Notes: generated from the letters alone by a model not told the origin. 64,000 nt of DNA from Ampelocalamus luodianensis (GCA_036346255.1 CM070639.1:2924001-2988000); one strand, 5' to 3'; positions 1 to 13,800 are shown, numbered from the stretch's first letter. A program made the numbers and translations.

Positions 1-906
1 AGTGAACTGAGCAGCCATGAGTACTACTCTTGAGTCTGAGAGCAAGGTAGGGTCATGGCATCCGCATCACATCCAAAAGAGAAAAAGGGTACCTAAGGAA
101 TAGCAAATCCAAAGCCCCATAAATGGGCATGCTAGATAGTTCAATACTGGAAAGTTACTTGACCCCTCACCTCATCTCAACCTCTCCAAAAAGAGTTAAT
201 GAGAGAGCGAGAGAGAGAGATCACATGGCATCGGCAAGCTTCAATAAGAACACAAAAGATTACCCAAAAGATTAATGCATGAGCAGAAGTAAGGGAATTG
301 CTAAACTTTTAAGATGGAGAAGGAGTAAATTAACCAGACAAACTAAGATTAGAGTCAGATGTCCATCATTACATTACCTGAACTTTGTGTATCCTCTCAT
401 ACTCCATACCAATCTCTCTCTCTCTCTCTCTCTCTCAGATGCTACAAGTAGAGAGGAGAGATGGCAAAAGAGAGCAGCAAGCAAGCAGGTGTTGCTCAAG
501 CGCCAAGTGAGCCGTGCTGTGGTGGGCTGGGTAGGAGTATGTAAACAGAGTGAGCCAGGAGAGACGTCGCACTTGGAAAGGCGTAGAGGGAAGAGAAGAG
601 AAGCCAAGGCTTGAAGCGTGCGGGATCCAGTGTGGACCACCACGGGCGCACTCCTCGGTGTGGCTACCCCTGCTGCACTGCACCGCTCACTCTTTTTTTT
701 ACCGTGCCTTTTTCTTTTTTTGCAGAGGATCGGGACAGCAACGCGTACGTGCCAGGTTCGTGAGGACGAGGACTAGGTAAATTTCACCGTACGCGCGGGT
801 GCGTGTGGGATAGGCCGTGCGATCGACACGTACGTACCGGATCGGACGGTCAGGGTTCGGAGCGAGCAACGTGTGCCGCCTTTTACCCTATGGTGACGAT
901 CCATCG
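1..906. other. Intergenic stretch, no gene seen
   Basis: I see no coding region with recognisable protein character here. Short open frames run through a (TC)n microsatellite at 413-436 and through GA-rich tracts near 205-220, and their translations are low complexity. Confidence 0.5.
413..436. repeat. (TC)n microsatellite
   Basis: Twelve uninterrupted TC dinucleotides. A second tract of the same type lies at 1340-1361. Confidence 0.95.
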
Positions 907-1175
907 TCAAGTGCGATTGTTTTTTTTTAATGACAACCGGCAGAAGATTGGTCTGTTATATTAACAGAGAAGGGCGCCATAAAGTACTAGTTATAAATTA
1001 ACTAGGGCTTTAATTACATAAGATTGAAAAACTTCTGACACTTACCCGTTAGAAACCAAGTTCTACCCCTTCTTGACCTTCGCTAGAAGTTCCATCGGTG
1101 TGGTGGCTCGAAGATTTTGCGTTTTATTTCTTTCAGATTTTCCAGATAATGAGGCTCAGGATCAAGTGCGATTGT
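907..1175 (-). mobile_element. 5'-truncated LINE tail with 14-bp target-site duplication
   Basis: The 14-bp sequence TCAAGTGCGATTGT occurs at 907-920 and again at 1162-1175. Between them lie 241 bp that, read on the minus strand, end in TGTCATT followed by eight A residues directly against the left repeat. A long target duplication plus a terminal A-run is the signature of target-primed reverse transcription, so this is most likely the 3' tail of a LINE. No coding part remains. A SINE is the alternative, but no Pol III box is visible. Confidence 0.7.
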
Positions 1176-1339
1176 GAATTGCTACGAGCAAAACTTTGTA
1201 CATGATTCGAAAGAGAGGAGAGGAATTCAACTTGAAGAAAATTTATTAGTCTTCCACCGATGAACTCCATCAAAAACTCCAAACTCCAAACCATCTCTCG
1301 TTTCTTGGCTGCGTTGTTCTGCCCGAAACCTCAAAAGAG

Positions 1340-1361
1340 CTCTCTCTCTCTCTCTCTCTCT
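1340..1361. repeat. (CT)n microsatellite
   Basis: Eleven CT dinucleotides in a stretch with no recognised gene. Confidence 0.95.
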
Positions 1362-2939
1362 GAACCAACACGAAACCACATGGCCAGCAAAAATTTGTAG
1401 TCTACTCTGTGTCTGTCTCTCCTCGTAATTTTGTATGCCTCCCGTGCAAATTCCACAGTCGCCTATCAACAGTTGTTACGTGCTCCACGTGACGGATTGC
1501 AGAGTATTTACTTCGTGCATCGCGTCCAACTGGTCCTATCCTATGTTCTGCTGGTACTACTACTACTTTATCTGGTTAAATTTTTGTTGTCTTCTTTAAT
1601 CGACTGGAGTACCAAGCTTGTAGATAAGACTAAGGTTACGTTCGGAAGGATGAATTTCACGGAAACGGATTAGTTCTCTGCAGGAATCAGGACAAGGCTT
1701 CCTCGTGGAGGGGAGCCAGAAGCCTGCAACTGCATTCAGCGTGGAGAAGCCGGAAGCGGAAAGACATCCTAGGTACCTTGTAACGTTTTTAACAGATTAG
1801 AGTTCAGACTTTACCGTTAGAGTTGAAGAAAATTACCGTCTTATACTACGTATAAAACCCCATTCCCCACCCCTCTCACCCACATTCCCCACCTACCCTC
1901 GCACCTGGACCGTAGTGGCGGCACTAGGGTTTTTTTGTGCAACCTCCGCCTACCCACGGCGAGCTTCGCCGCCGCCCTACACCTTCCCGACCGGCTCCCT
2001 CCTCCTCCGCCCGCCTTCCCCAACGCCGACTCCGTCCCCCGCCCTTGACCGCCTCCCTCCTCCTCCGACTGGCTCCCCCCCTAACGCCGACTCCATCCGA
2101 CCATCTCCTCCCCCCTCAACGCCACCACCCTGGCCTTCTGCCCTCCTCAAGGAGGCTCAAAGAACACGAGCACGTGCACAAAAGGTCTTTCTCCAACGTC
2201 CTCGTGGTACTTGTCATCGAACAAGACGTCCCGTGCGTCGCCGTCGTGCTCGTCATCAAAGTCCTCTACCTCGTCGTCGGTCCGAAGCTAGAGAAAGTCC
2301 GACGGCGTGAGGTCAGCATTGCGAAGGAGCAGCAGCGCGGTCTTAGAGGTGGAGATCCATCGTATGGAACCGCTTGCTATTCCACAACATTCTTGTCGTC
2401 GGATCCTTCATCTTCTCACAATATCATGTAGTTTTGGTCTTTGAGATCCATCTTTCGGACTAGGGCTTTCAGCTCCTCATCCTCATTAGCAAGCCCACTA
2501 GCTTGTGTGACTGAAGTTGCTCCTTCCACATTGTCTTCATCAACAACATCAGCTACTCCTGGACCTTCAGTCATTGTGTGCGTCGCGCTTTGGCTGGAGT
2601 CCCTGACTTCTTCAGCATCACCCCCTTTCTTGCTCAGCCACCGATGCAGAAGTGGGAGTCAGGTCGGGCCATTCCTGGGCTAGAATGATAAAATTCAACC
2701 GTTCCTCCCTCGCCCTATGTACTGGAGGTGGGAGTCAGGTCGGGCCATTCCGTGCCCGCCTGAGGCTCGGCCAACTCGACACAGCACAAGCATGGCCCAG
2801 GCATGCCACGTGGTAGGCGGGCCAAGACGCGACCGGACGGACGGCGGGTGGACTGGAAAGACGACGACGACGGCGGCACGACACAACCCGATGTAGCGTC
2901 GTCGTGCTCGGACCACCAGCCGACGGCAAAGACGCAAGT
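1362..2939. other. Intergenic, C-rich, no gene supported
   Basis: From 1860 to 2300 the plus strand is very C-rich and gives proline/arginine-rich frames in several registers at once, which is a composition effect. A sequence of about 22 bp around GGGAGTCAGGTCGGGCCATT occurs twice, near 2655 and near 2731, and the second copy runs into a GGCC/GCCC-rich tract like those of the hAT-type elements further right. This may be an eroded DNA transposon; no protein family is recognised. Confidence 0.4.
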
Positions 2940-3135
2940 TGTGACGCCCCGTGTCATTACCCCAGGGGTAATAACACTTAGGCACATGGATTACTATTTG
3001 TTTGCTCAGTAGAATACTGCTCCAACGAATAATAAGCCTTTACCAGAGTTACGCAGCTGAACAATAAGATAGAAACTGTCCTTTATTTCAACAGTTAGCC
3101 ACGCAGGGCTAAGGTCTTACAATACACATACTAAT
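2940..3135 (-). mobile_element. LTR 3'-end fragment (minus orientation)
   Basis: The minus strand here ends in GACACGGGGCGTCACA and aligns over nearly its whole length with plus-strand 20,620-20,806. Shared blocks include GTAAGACCTTAGC, TGGCTAACTGTTG, TTTCTATCTTATTGTTC and GGCTTATTATTC. Both copies are therefore the 3' end of one LTR family, in opposite orientation. The fragment is cut at 3136, where another LTR-like start begins. Confidence 0.6.
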
Positions 3136-6100
3136 TGTAATACCTCGAATATCAAATAGAGAGAACATATTATTCGGAAGAGAAATTTATTCAAATTTGA
3201 ATGCATTAAAGTTTAGAGGAAAATTGAAAGAAAATTCAGGATTTGAGAGAGGATTGGACCTTCGGCTTTTAGCCCAAGGTGTCCTAGCCAAGTGGGCGGC
3301 CTTGTAGTGGAGTCAAGAAGGGGTCTCCTTCCCCAAAACCCTACCCTGCACGCTCTGATGCAGCGCGCCTTGTAGCACGCTGTGATCTGTAGCAGCCCCC
3401 TCCGTCTTTGCTCTACCAAGATGAGGAAGAAGCTCAGAGTGCCATGGCCATGGTGGAAGGAGAAGAAGGGAGAAGGAGAAAGGAGGAGGAAGATCATCTT
3501 CTCCAAGGTTCTCCCACCTACGTCCTGGTTGCTACAAGGGTAACGAGTGCGATCCTCATCGTTTGATTAGTGGTAGATGTGTTTTGGTTCAATTTTGATT
3601 ATATCGATTTGCTGCGGGTAGAAATTCGATTCTGTCCAGATTGTTGCGTGGACTTTTTCGTGATGTTAGAGGCCGAATCTGAGTTTCCCATCTCCTAGAG
3701 ATATGTAGGTCTTGTTCTTAGCTTTCGGTGGCCGCCAAGATCACCTAATTCCGACTTTCGAGTCAAAAGTTATGATAGATTTAATATCTGCTGTCCAGAA
3801 TCCTGACGAGAATTAGCAGTCTCTGTTTAGGTTGATATATGGCCTAGTTAGAGGGTGATTCAGAGGTCTTGCCCATAACAAATTTTGAAGGTGATATCAC
3901 TAGCTTTCAGGATTGATAAAGAACAACTCATTTGGATTTATAGATCAAAAGTTATGCACTTTTCTTTGTGACTGTCAGATTGTAGATCAGTCTGTCCAGA
4001 TTGTATGTCGGTTTCTATCTTTAGTTTTGACCCGTGTGCCACTTTTTGTTAAAGGCAAAATTTGAATGTCGTGCCAACTAGTTTATTGTAGGTAATTTCA
4101 TAACCTTTTCATATTGTTAAAGAACGCTCAATTCGGGTTGTAGATTAAAAGTTATGGTTGTTTTAGTATTGCTGTCCTGTTTGTTCAGACAGAAGCTGTG
4201 CTGCTGTTTTGTTTTCTTTATTAGAGAAGTTTATTGGCCGAATTGGGAAATCTCATCAACTTGAATGTTATAGATATGTTCGTTAAGATGAGGTAGGATC
4301 TGGACTCATCTCATTTCGAGTCCCACGTCATTAACTCTGTCATTTTCGTGCTGCTGTCCCGACACGTTTTTGGGTTGCAGCTGTTTTCAGATTAGGTTTT
4401 ATAGCGATTCCTTGGGAGTTCAAGGGGGTATTGTAGACTATTAATTCGGGTTGGATTCTATGTTGTTCTTATTTCGGTTATTTAATTGTTTAGGCCACGA
4501 GGCTACGGGTTTGGGAGCGCCATCGTTGCACGCTAACTTGCCGCAACGCCGAAGGCAAGTACTTTGTTGCTTTTGAGTCTTTGTGATTGTGAATGTTTTC
4601 ATGAATATAGTGTGACATATTGTGTTACGAGATGCGGAATTGGTTATGTTCTTTCATTATGTGGAGTATATCTTGAGAGATGGTATTATCACTGTTCATG
4701 TTCATATCATGCATCCTTTTATTCATGTTATGTCCACGGGAGTGGATTGTAAGTCCCACCATTCCAATGTGGGCAAATTTGGACATTGTCATGTCCAGTC
4801 CACGGAGTGGATTGAAAGACCCATCAATTCCGGTATGGGCACGTAAGACCCATCAATTCGGTATGGGCGACTTTGGACACCTATATGAAACGTTCTTCAT
4901 ATAGGACTTGGATCCCGCACTTTTGTTAAGGTGCGGGCTTAAGTGAACACCGACGGTGTGTCACTCACTATCTGCAGTATATGCATGTGTGCGATCCATC
5001 CTTGATTACATTCATTCATTTCATCTTTTCATAAGTGTTCACTCGATGCAAGGTTCGCATTCTTAAATGGTGATGTCTGTTTGTATATGTGTTCTTTTTC
5101 TTTCACTTGTACTTGCTTTGAGTCATGGACTCACTCTTGCGTTGTTTGTTTATTTTAGGTAACCCCGATGTTGGCTCACTTGGGAGGAGTAGACACGCAC
5201 TACTCGTTCACATCATCCTATTCATGTTCAAGATTAAATTTAGTTCTATCTTACATTCGTTAATGATGAACTGTAATAATTAAATTATAATTGGTGAAGG
5301 AAGGATACCTTCTCCACATGGATGTTGATTTATTCTGCGTGTGAACCTTCTTTATTGATGATCGGTATTAAATAACTTAGAAGGTGAAGGAATGACACCT
5401 TCACCATGTCTGTTTAATTTAATCTTTGTCTTTAGTTGAAATACTTAGTTCAAATTCTTACGCATTATGGATGTATGTTAGATGTTTTAGGTGACATCTT
5501 GGCTTAGAATAGCCGAGTGTTACTGTTGGTATCGAGCGGGCTTTAGGTCCGTGGTAATTGAATATTAAATTGACACACGCGTACATGAGGTGGGGTTGGG
5601 AAATCCACTTTGTTTCGTATTTCTATTGTTATGTTTCATTCGTTGAGCAATTGTTGAATTGCTTTTGTATTATCTTTCTTGTTGTTAATCTATGATATGT
5701 TATGATATTCCATATCTATGAATCTATTCTATGATTGTCATGATATGATCATGTATAATCATAATTGATTATATTGTTTAAGCGTGTCGATGATGGAGGT
5801 TAAGAAGTGGAGGCCGTGGTTGTGGCCTGGACTTTGTCGGTTGCACTAGTATTTGTGGTAGCGAGAATAGAGTAGTATCTACCCAGAATACCATAGTGGA
5901 GTGTTGAGGTGAGATTCTTTAGAAAATATTATTCTCTTCCTTGGTTACGTATGTGGCGATTCTGTAATAGTTGCGTTTGATGAAGTTTTCTTGAGTTAGT
6001 GTTTTACATTTCTTACGATGAGTTCTCATTGGACTTTCTTGGTTCCATAAGTCGACTACTTGTTCTCCATTGCTTGGTCTAAAGTTGTTCTTGGATCGTT

Positions 6101-7315
6101 GGATATCGGCAAAAAAAACTTATCTTTTCTTGGGAGTTACGCCCTTCTTATTGGAGAATGTGAATCATTTATTATTTGAGTATTCAGATCTTGAAAGTTT
6201 TTATTGCAAATTCTTTAACATGTGAAAGCTTTGACTTTATGTATTTCTTTTGGATTAGTTCGGTGTTGGAATGTAATGCCTCTTTTACGAAAGATTAGGT
6301 TAAAATCTTTAAGTGATGTCTTGACATGCTTAAGTGCAGTGTTAATTAAATGAATTAATTATTATGGTATGAGTTATCGATTTGGGTTATTAGCTTTGTG
6401 CAAGCAGTCTATTCTTAACTAGTATCAGTGGAAGTGAATTGTTTAAAGTGAAATGTCGTTGTATTTGAGTACAGGATGAGTTTTAGATAAGAGGTTGTTC
6501 ATATTTGTTCAAGAAGCTATTGTTGTTAAGAATTGTGGAAAAAATGTGGATGTATCGGGTTGATCTTTACGATCGGATAATCGATAAATTTGTTAGATAA
6601 GTTGAAATCTAGGTCCTCTTTCGTTATTCTAACCGCTAGTGATGGTTAAGTTAAGGATGTGTTCGAATGTTGTCTTGATAAATATTAATCTTGAATTTGT
6701 CTTCTATTTGGATCTTGATGATCTTATTTAAATGATAGCTTTACTTGATTCTTGCCATGCTAAAAATTATTGAAACATGTTTAAATGACTAGATGAGCGA
6801 TGATGTATCGCCTTGTGAAACCTTGACTTATGTGTCCTATATTATTGAAGTTAAGGACATTTTATTCTAATTCTCGATCATAAGTTAGAATCTTTGATTA
6901 TATCCTCTTAAGCTGTTGTTGAGGTTGCAAACAGAGGTAGGATCATGTTTGTGCCATGTGTGGCTAGAGAGCATTTAGTGTGTACTATCTTGGCATCGAG
7001 TGTCACTAAGAGTTAAATGGATGAAAGCTAATCAGATTTACATTGGTGTACATTGGTGAGATTGTCATGTTCTATTATCATCTTGTTGAAAGAGTTTGTT
7101 TCAATTATAAGGTTTTGCACTAGGTTTTCCTAGATCAAGTATATGTAACCTTATTTAGATTTTAGAGACATGATGAAGTAGTTCATTGTGATTCTTTTCA
7201 AAAGTTCATGGAGTGTTAAGAGATTTGATGATTCTCGCCAATAGCATATTATTTCGTTGATTAGTGTGATTGTCAGACTGTGGTTGTGATGATAATGTTC
7301 AACGAAAAAAAATCA
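3136..7315 (+). mobile_element. Decayed LTR-retrotransposon sequence, gypsy-like LTR start
   Basis: Begins TGTAATACCTCGAAT, which resembles the TGTAACACCC start of many grass Ty3/gypsy LTRs. It continues with long AT-rich, stop-dense sequence and repeated phrases such as AAAAGTTATG that also occur in the LTRs at 8-14 kb. No open frame with gag or pol character remains. From about 5.9 to 7.3 kb the plus strand is conspicuously T-rich and C-poor, as expected after cytosine-methylation decay. The right-hand end is not defined; 7315 is where similarity to the next LTR begins. Confidence 0.45.
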
Positions 7316-10300
7316 TTTGTCAAGCTATTAAGCACACTTCCTTTGGTATCTAAACGCGGCTGAGTCCTCGAGGCGTTTCCAATGGAATCGTTAATTAAGA
7401 GTCGCACGTATAGGGTTAACCCTTAGTGACCGTTGTGAAATGGGCCACTAGGACCACACGTTGTGGTGGAGTCAAGCAAAGCCGGGAGTCATTAGCCATT
7501 TAGGGTAACGCTAGCCGGACATTTGCAAGACCCCGGTCGGGGTGGAGGACCTAGAAATGAACCACCTCGGTCACGCCTTTGTGATCCTTTTTCTCTATAA
7601 ACTACAACCAGCGACCCATTAATTAATGTCTCCCAAAGTACTAATTCAAGAGAGGTCTCATACCCTCTAGTGTGGTTAGTACGCACAAAATGCTTGGTTT
7701 AGTGTAACAAGATGTTCGGTCCTTGTTGACTCGGGCACCATTCCAGTCACACCCAAAACCACACCAGTCATACCATTGTGCCCAAGTCTAAATCATTTTG
7801 TTTTCAGTTTTAGTTTTCGTAAGTAGACATGGCACAAGGCTGAAATCATAAGTAATAATAAGTTTTATGTGATCAAGGTTATCGACAAGTCGATAACCGC
7901 CCATTCTAGGAAGCTAAGCATGGCTAAGCAATTAATTCGCAACTACTAAGTGACAAGAGTTCATCCAACGAGCTCTAATCACAGAAATAACCTAGGCTCA
8001 TGGTAGTAAAGGATGATCATTTGCTTAAGAAAATGTATCTACTAGGTCAACTAACGACAATAGTTTAACACAAACTAGCAATGCATACATAGAATTTGTA
8101 AACAACATAATTACTTAAAATACAGGATTAACATGATCAAACCGCTTGCTTGCTGTAGATCACTTTCTTCTGCAAAGGATTCACTCACGTACTCAATAAT
8201 TCCTTGAAACTAACTTGAAAAGGCGATAACCAAATAAGAACAAGAACTCCAAATAAAACTCCATGCAAAAGTTCTCCAAATACCATGAAATTTATACAAC
8301 AAGATTAAGATTTTAGACAAATTTAAGAACAAGAATCAAGTCATTTGGATCAGGTATGAAAAAGTTACGACTAAGACAATTTTCTTCAGCCTATCAATTC
8401 AATTTAATTCCTATCTGTTACTGTTCATGGCAAAAATTTCTTGAATGATCTGAGATCTGAAATGTTTATGGTAGGTATATAATGTCATCCTAAGAACAGC
8501 AAAGTTGAGTTTACATCATTTGGAGTTATAATGAATTAGTTATGATTTTTCTAAGTTCTAAAACTAGTAGATCATTAATTTCAGTGGCAAGGATCATAAT
8601 AAGGCCTATTCTAGACTACAGTACATTCCTAGTGGGTTTTAACAGAATTTAGTTTGCTCAGTTTGGAATTACAGAAAATAAGTTATGCATTTTACAAATT
8701 TCAATGAATTTTAGACCACATTTTAGGTTGAAACAAGTTAACCTAGTTTATACTATTTTCTTTCTGAGAAAGAGTTCAAAATCATACTCAATTTAAAGTT
8801 CATCTTACCATAGAGCTAACACAGTTTGAATTTCTCAAAAAAGAGTTAAAACGAAATAGTTATTCACATTTGAAAACTAGAACGTTTAAACACTTTGAAA
8901 GTCTGGAGCTCTCGGGAGGTCCAAATGAACTGAAGGAAACGGGGAGGTCGTGGGCCGTTGATAAAAAATCACACGGCACACAAGCACAGGCGCGAACTCC
9001 ACCACGAGCACCTGGGCGTCAAGACCTCATCGCGCCTAGGGGAGGTCTTAGCCGTTAGATCCAGACTTGATGGTCCAGATCTGACGAAGGAGGTCCTTGA
9101 GGTGGAGGTCTACGGAGGGAGGTCTTAGACGGTTGGGATTTGTTGGGGGAGGTCTTGGACGGTTAAAATTTTTCGAGGAGGTCTTAACAACCAAGATTTC
9201 CAGGAGGTCTAGGCCGTTAGATGGAAATCCAACGGTCCAGAGCTACAGGGAGGTCCTCAAGTTAAAGATCTAATCGGAGGAGGTCGGAATGGTGAGATCC
9301 GAAGAAGGAGGTCTTTGGCGGCTAAGATCTCACGAGGAGGTCTAGCCCGTTAGATCTAAATCTAACGGTCCGTGGTGAGAGGAGGTCATAAGGCTAAGGA
9401 CATAACGGAGGGCGTGCAGGGCGGCCAAGATCTACTAGAGGAGGTCTTGGGCGGTCCAGTTTGTCGAGGAGGTCCTAAGAGTAGAGGTCTTCACGGAGGA
9501 AGATCTCGGCGGTCGAGATGAACCGGGAGGAGGTCCTAGCGGTTGGGATTTTCTGAGGAGGTCTTGGGGTAAGGATTTAGCGGAGGAGGACCCGATGGCT
9601 AAGATCTCCCGGGAGGTCTTAACGGCCCAGTTGACTTGAGGAGGAGGTTCGGGGTTGTCTTTATAAAAGACCGGGGTGGTCTTTTACAAAGAGGACCTCG
9701 GGGTGGCTCGAGGGTGGTTTTATAAAACGACTAAGGGAGGTCTTTTTGCAAAGAGGACCCCAAGGAGGTCCGAGAGGGTGGTTTTGATAAAAACGACCGG
9801 GATGACCTTTTTGCACAGAGGACCCCAAGGTGGAGGGTGATCCTAGCGGCTGGGATTTAATCTATGAAGGTCTTTAACGGCCAGGATTTCAGATAATGGG
9901 AGGTCCTGGCTGCAAGAGACTTATACCAGGAGATCTAACGGTCCAGATCGACAATGAAGAGGTCGTGAACAGCTAAGATCTACAACCAGGAGGTCCTAGG
10001 ACTTAGGTTTTTACAGAAAAGGGATCGGCGGTTTAGATCTAATCACGAAGAGATCATTAAGGGCTAGGATTTCGGCGGGGAGGTCCTGGAACTTAAAGAC
10101 TTTACACACGAAGATCTAAAGGCCAAAGGTTAATGCTAGGATGTCGTTAACGGTCTAGATTTGCCTTCGGTGGTCTGGAGACTTTAACGGGACACACGTG
10201 CTGCCGACAAGAGTTGCATTAAAACTAATGATTGGGCTCTCGGACAACTTAAATGCTAAACAAAAGGCTACAATACTTGTCCGGGTACGGCACGACAAAG

Positions 10301-10896
10301 AAATCACGAGTTCGGTTATTAGCTCACCGCCGGCGACGGGGACCTCGCCGGCGGGAACCAAGGGCACCGCTATGCTCACAATAACGACGCGGACCTACCC
10401 GGCTAACCCTCGACGGCGGTGATGGCTCAGAACGCCGACGAGCCGGAGAGGGGCGGTGAACAAGTTTTTGGCAAAACCGACAACACGAAAATCAACTCTA
10501 CTCTCTAACCTAGCTAGACCTCGAGCTTTAGGGGACTAAAAGGGACTTACCAGGGCCAAGATAAGGTTCAGAGGAGCTCGGAGGAGAGGAAGAAGCCGAA
10601 GGAGGTGCTCCGGTGACCGAGGAACTCGCGGAGGCGGGAAGAAAGCGAGGGCGGCCTCGAAACAAGTCCCCACATATCTTCCCCGAAACCAGCAGTTGGA
10701 GTTAGGAAAGATGCCCAAGATGGATAATTGAACAATTGGGCAAGACAAAGTTGCAATTAAACCACTGGAGCTTGGGTGATCTTGGGGAACTTCAAAAACC
10801 CGACAAAGGTGGTGCTAGGGTTCTTGTGAAATGAGCTCTAGCTACAAAATGAAACCTGGTGGAGGGAGAGGAGTCTAAAGGAGATAGGGAGACCCT
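7316..10896 (-). mobile_element. LTR, minus orientation, inner part (split by solo LTR)
   Basis: Reading on the minus strand, this is the continuation of 15,653-16,715 after removal of the plus-oriented solo LTR at 10,897-15,652. Large parts are reverse-complement matches to that solo LTR: for example 7690-8130 against 14,060-14,540 (shared GGCGGTTATCGACTTGTCGA, read on the solo-LTR strand), and 8280-8370 against 13,850-13,930. It is thus a related LTR of the same family. The left end lacks the last 0.8 kb of the LTR, so it is truncated near 7316. Confidence 0.65.
8900..10180 (+). repeat. Degenerate GGAGGTC(C/T) repeat array inside LTR
   Basis: Dozens of copies of a short core, GAGGTCTT or GGAGGTCC, recur every 30-50 bp. 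They are often joined to GCGGTTAGATCT-type phrases whose reverse complement (AGATCTAACGG) is also present. The array resumes at 15,880-16,150, on the other side of the inserted solo LTR, which supports the nested reconstruction. The solo LTR has only a few counterpart phrases (CCGTTGGATCT), so the array expanded in one LTR lineage. Confidence 0.75.
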
Positions 10897-13800
10897 TGTA
10901 ACATCCCAATTTTCAGGCTTGTGTTTCAAATGTAAGAAAATGAGTAGAAATTAAAACTTTTCTTACATCATGTATTTCCTGTGTGTACTAAGCAATTATT
11001 GTACAAGAGCTATGGAAATACAAAGTCACAAGTCTCTGATCCAAATCTTGATCTTTCAAAAACAATCTTGTCAAATCTTTTGATCATCTCCTGGAAATAT
11101 TTTTTCCTAAAGTTTTTGGGATGGTATGTGACCCCTCTGAAAAATTTCACAATTTTTAGAAATTGTTTGAATATTTTTAGAGGGCAATCAAACCTGTTTG
11201 ACTCTCAGTCAAACCTTGAACCAGTACCTTGTAGAATTTTTGGAGAAAAATGCATAGCACAAAAACCTCTGAAAATTTTACTCAAGGTCAATACCTTAGT
11301 CAGCAAGCTCCTGTAAAAATTTCAGAATTTTTAGAGTTATTTTGCTACCTCTAAGAAATCCTCAAAGCCTCAGCTGGAATTAAAAACCTAAAACACAGTT
11401 CCATTGTTCCTTGGGTTCGAGTCGGGCTCGAGTTCGAGCCACTTGACTCGGTCGAACCACCTAAGCGCACAGAGCGCGTTTTAAAGCGCGCATGCAATCT
11501 CGGCCGTTGGATCTTAATCGCTCGCCCACGTTATGTGAGCATTGACCGTCGCGGTTGCACTATTCAATTGGGACCGTTGGATCTCAATCCCACCGTCGAT
11601 TTCGGAGCAATCGGTTGTCCGTGGATCCTTTAATCGTGACCGTCCATTCTTAATCCAACGGTCGTCGTATTCTCTTCGTTCTTCTTCCTCCTCTCGCTTC
11701 TCGTGCGCGCGTGCGTGCAATGGCGAAGAGAGAGGAGTGCGAGGGCGGCTTCGATGTGTCACTTCAAGCTTGCTTTCGTCAATGTCTCTCTACGGGGCAT
11801 TAAATGCGCATCAGGCTTTCTCCTCCATTGTCACCGTGCTCACTTGCTCCCATCGTTTCTTGGTCCATGGCCGTAGCATGAACCGAGCCCACCATGGACT
11901 CATGTTCTTGCTCGTAACCCTAATCCTTTCCCTATATATTGCCTCTCTAGGTCCTCCTGGTGTTCTTTTACACCGCACCTAGCTCCTCTTTGTGTTTGAG
12001 CTCAAAACCACTTCAAACCTTCAAACCACCATTGTTGACCCGAGAGCTCCAATGGCGATCTAGGTGTCCAGTGGTTCACCTTCAATCTTTCTTGTACCCT
12101 TTTGAGCTCCTCAACTTCCTTTATATTTCCCCTAACTTAATTTTGGGTTGCATTCACAGGAGTGAATCAATTTTAAGTTTGGAGATTTTCGGTTGAATTC
12201 ACCCCATTTCTTCTCCAACTCCGGTAAGTGGTTCTTTTTGCAATTACTTACTGTTGGAGCTTATGGGAACCTTAATGAAGCTATTTTGATCACCCATTGG
12301 TGTTCATTTTGCTCAGGTTATCATTTGTTACTTCATCTTCCTCGGCTCCGGTGGACTTCATCGTGTTCAAGTCTTCCCCGGCCATCTTTGAAGCTCCTCT
12401 CGGTTAAGGTAGCCTCTTATTAGTCCCTAGAAGTCGTGGCACTCGCTTCCTTGGACCGCAATGAGTATTTTGCTATTTTCATGTTTTTGAAATGGTCTCA
12501 TTCGTATTTTTCGCCCGCCGGCGTTCTAGACCTCCACCCGGCGAGTCATCACCATTGGGTCGCATCGCTATTGCGAACCCATTTTGGTATTTGGTTAGTG
12601 CCACCGCGACTGGAGTCGCCGGCGACAAGCCGTGGGTTGCGCTCGGGATTTTGCCGAGCGTAGACTCCCGTTTTCGTCATTTAATTAGGACGCAGTTAAT
12701 GCTTTATTATTGCCAATCATTTGAAGTATTAATGGTGTCTTAAGCCATGTCCCATGTGCCACTACCGGTGGGCAGTGAGCTTAAACCGAAACCGAAGTCA
12801 TTAGGGCTGATTTTGGGTTTATTTATTGCTAATCATTGTTAGCAATAAATGTGCCCGAAGCCGCCATTTTGTGTCACTGGCGTGTGGGCCCTCTGTCCTC
12901 AAATCACCTCCGCACAAAACCTTTAGGACACATTAATTGCTAATCATCGCTAATCATTGGTCATTAGTAATTAACTGCCTGTCCTAAAACCTCCTTGTGT
13001 CTCGCTGCCATGGGGACCCCGTGCACTGTGCGTGTGTTAAAGCTGCGTGTGTGACTCTCGATCCAGCGACATGCGGCCCACGTGTCGGCGCTCCTGTTTA
13101 CGCCGATCTTGGTCGCGTCGATCTCGTGATCAACGGCGGATCTGAAAACATTCGGACCATCCGGTTGCCTAAATCATTCTGGACCGTCCATCCCACGATG
13201 TGCGCTGTTTTCCGTGCATGTGGCTCGTTGGATTTCGCATCAACGGCCCACGAGCGTCCACGTCGTTTATTTCCGTTTAAGTTGGATTTCGTTTCTGTAA
13301 GTATTTATTTATCAACTAAAAATTGTATCAGAACTTTAGAAATTCATAACTAAATCATTTTAACTCCTTTTTAGATGATTTCAACTGTAATTAAATTCTA
13401 TGCCTCTTTAGTTTAATGTAAAAATGCAGTTGGGCATGTTTCTATCACAGAAAATTTTGTAACTTAAATAACTTGATTTCTGCCAATTTTGAATATCCCA
13501 AAAATAGAATTTAACTTGTAAAATGCATATCTTTTCCTGTATAACTCCAAATTGTGCGAGATCAATTTTGTTAAATTCCTCTGATAGTATACTTTAATCT
13601 GAAATAGGTTTTGAACATGTTTATGATTCTGGAAAATGTAATGTGATAGGGTTACAACTTAGAAAAATCATAAGTAAATCATTATATCTTCAAATTTAGT
13701 AAACTCAACTTTGCTGTTATTAGGATGTCATAATATACCTGCTATAAAAATTTCGGACCTTAGATCATTCTAGAAATTTTCACCATGAACAGTAACCGAA

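Noticed and set aside
1915..2431. Two long overlapping Pro/Arg-rich plus-strand frames
   Set aside because: Both registers are open because the DNA is C-rich. Neither has a domain, and no splice or promoter context supports a gene.
2940..7315. A single complete LTR from 2940
   Set aside because: The first 196 bp match an LTR 3' end in reverse orientation, while 3136 begins a forward LTR start; these are two pieces.
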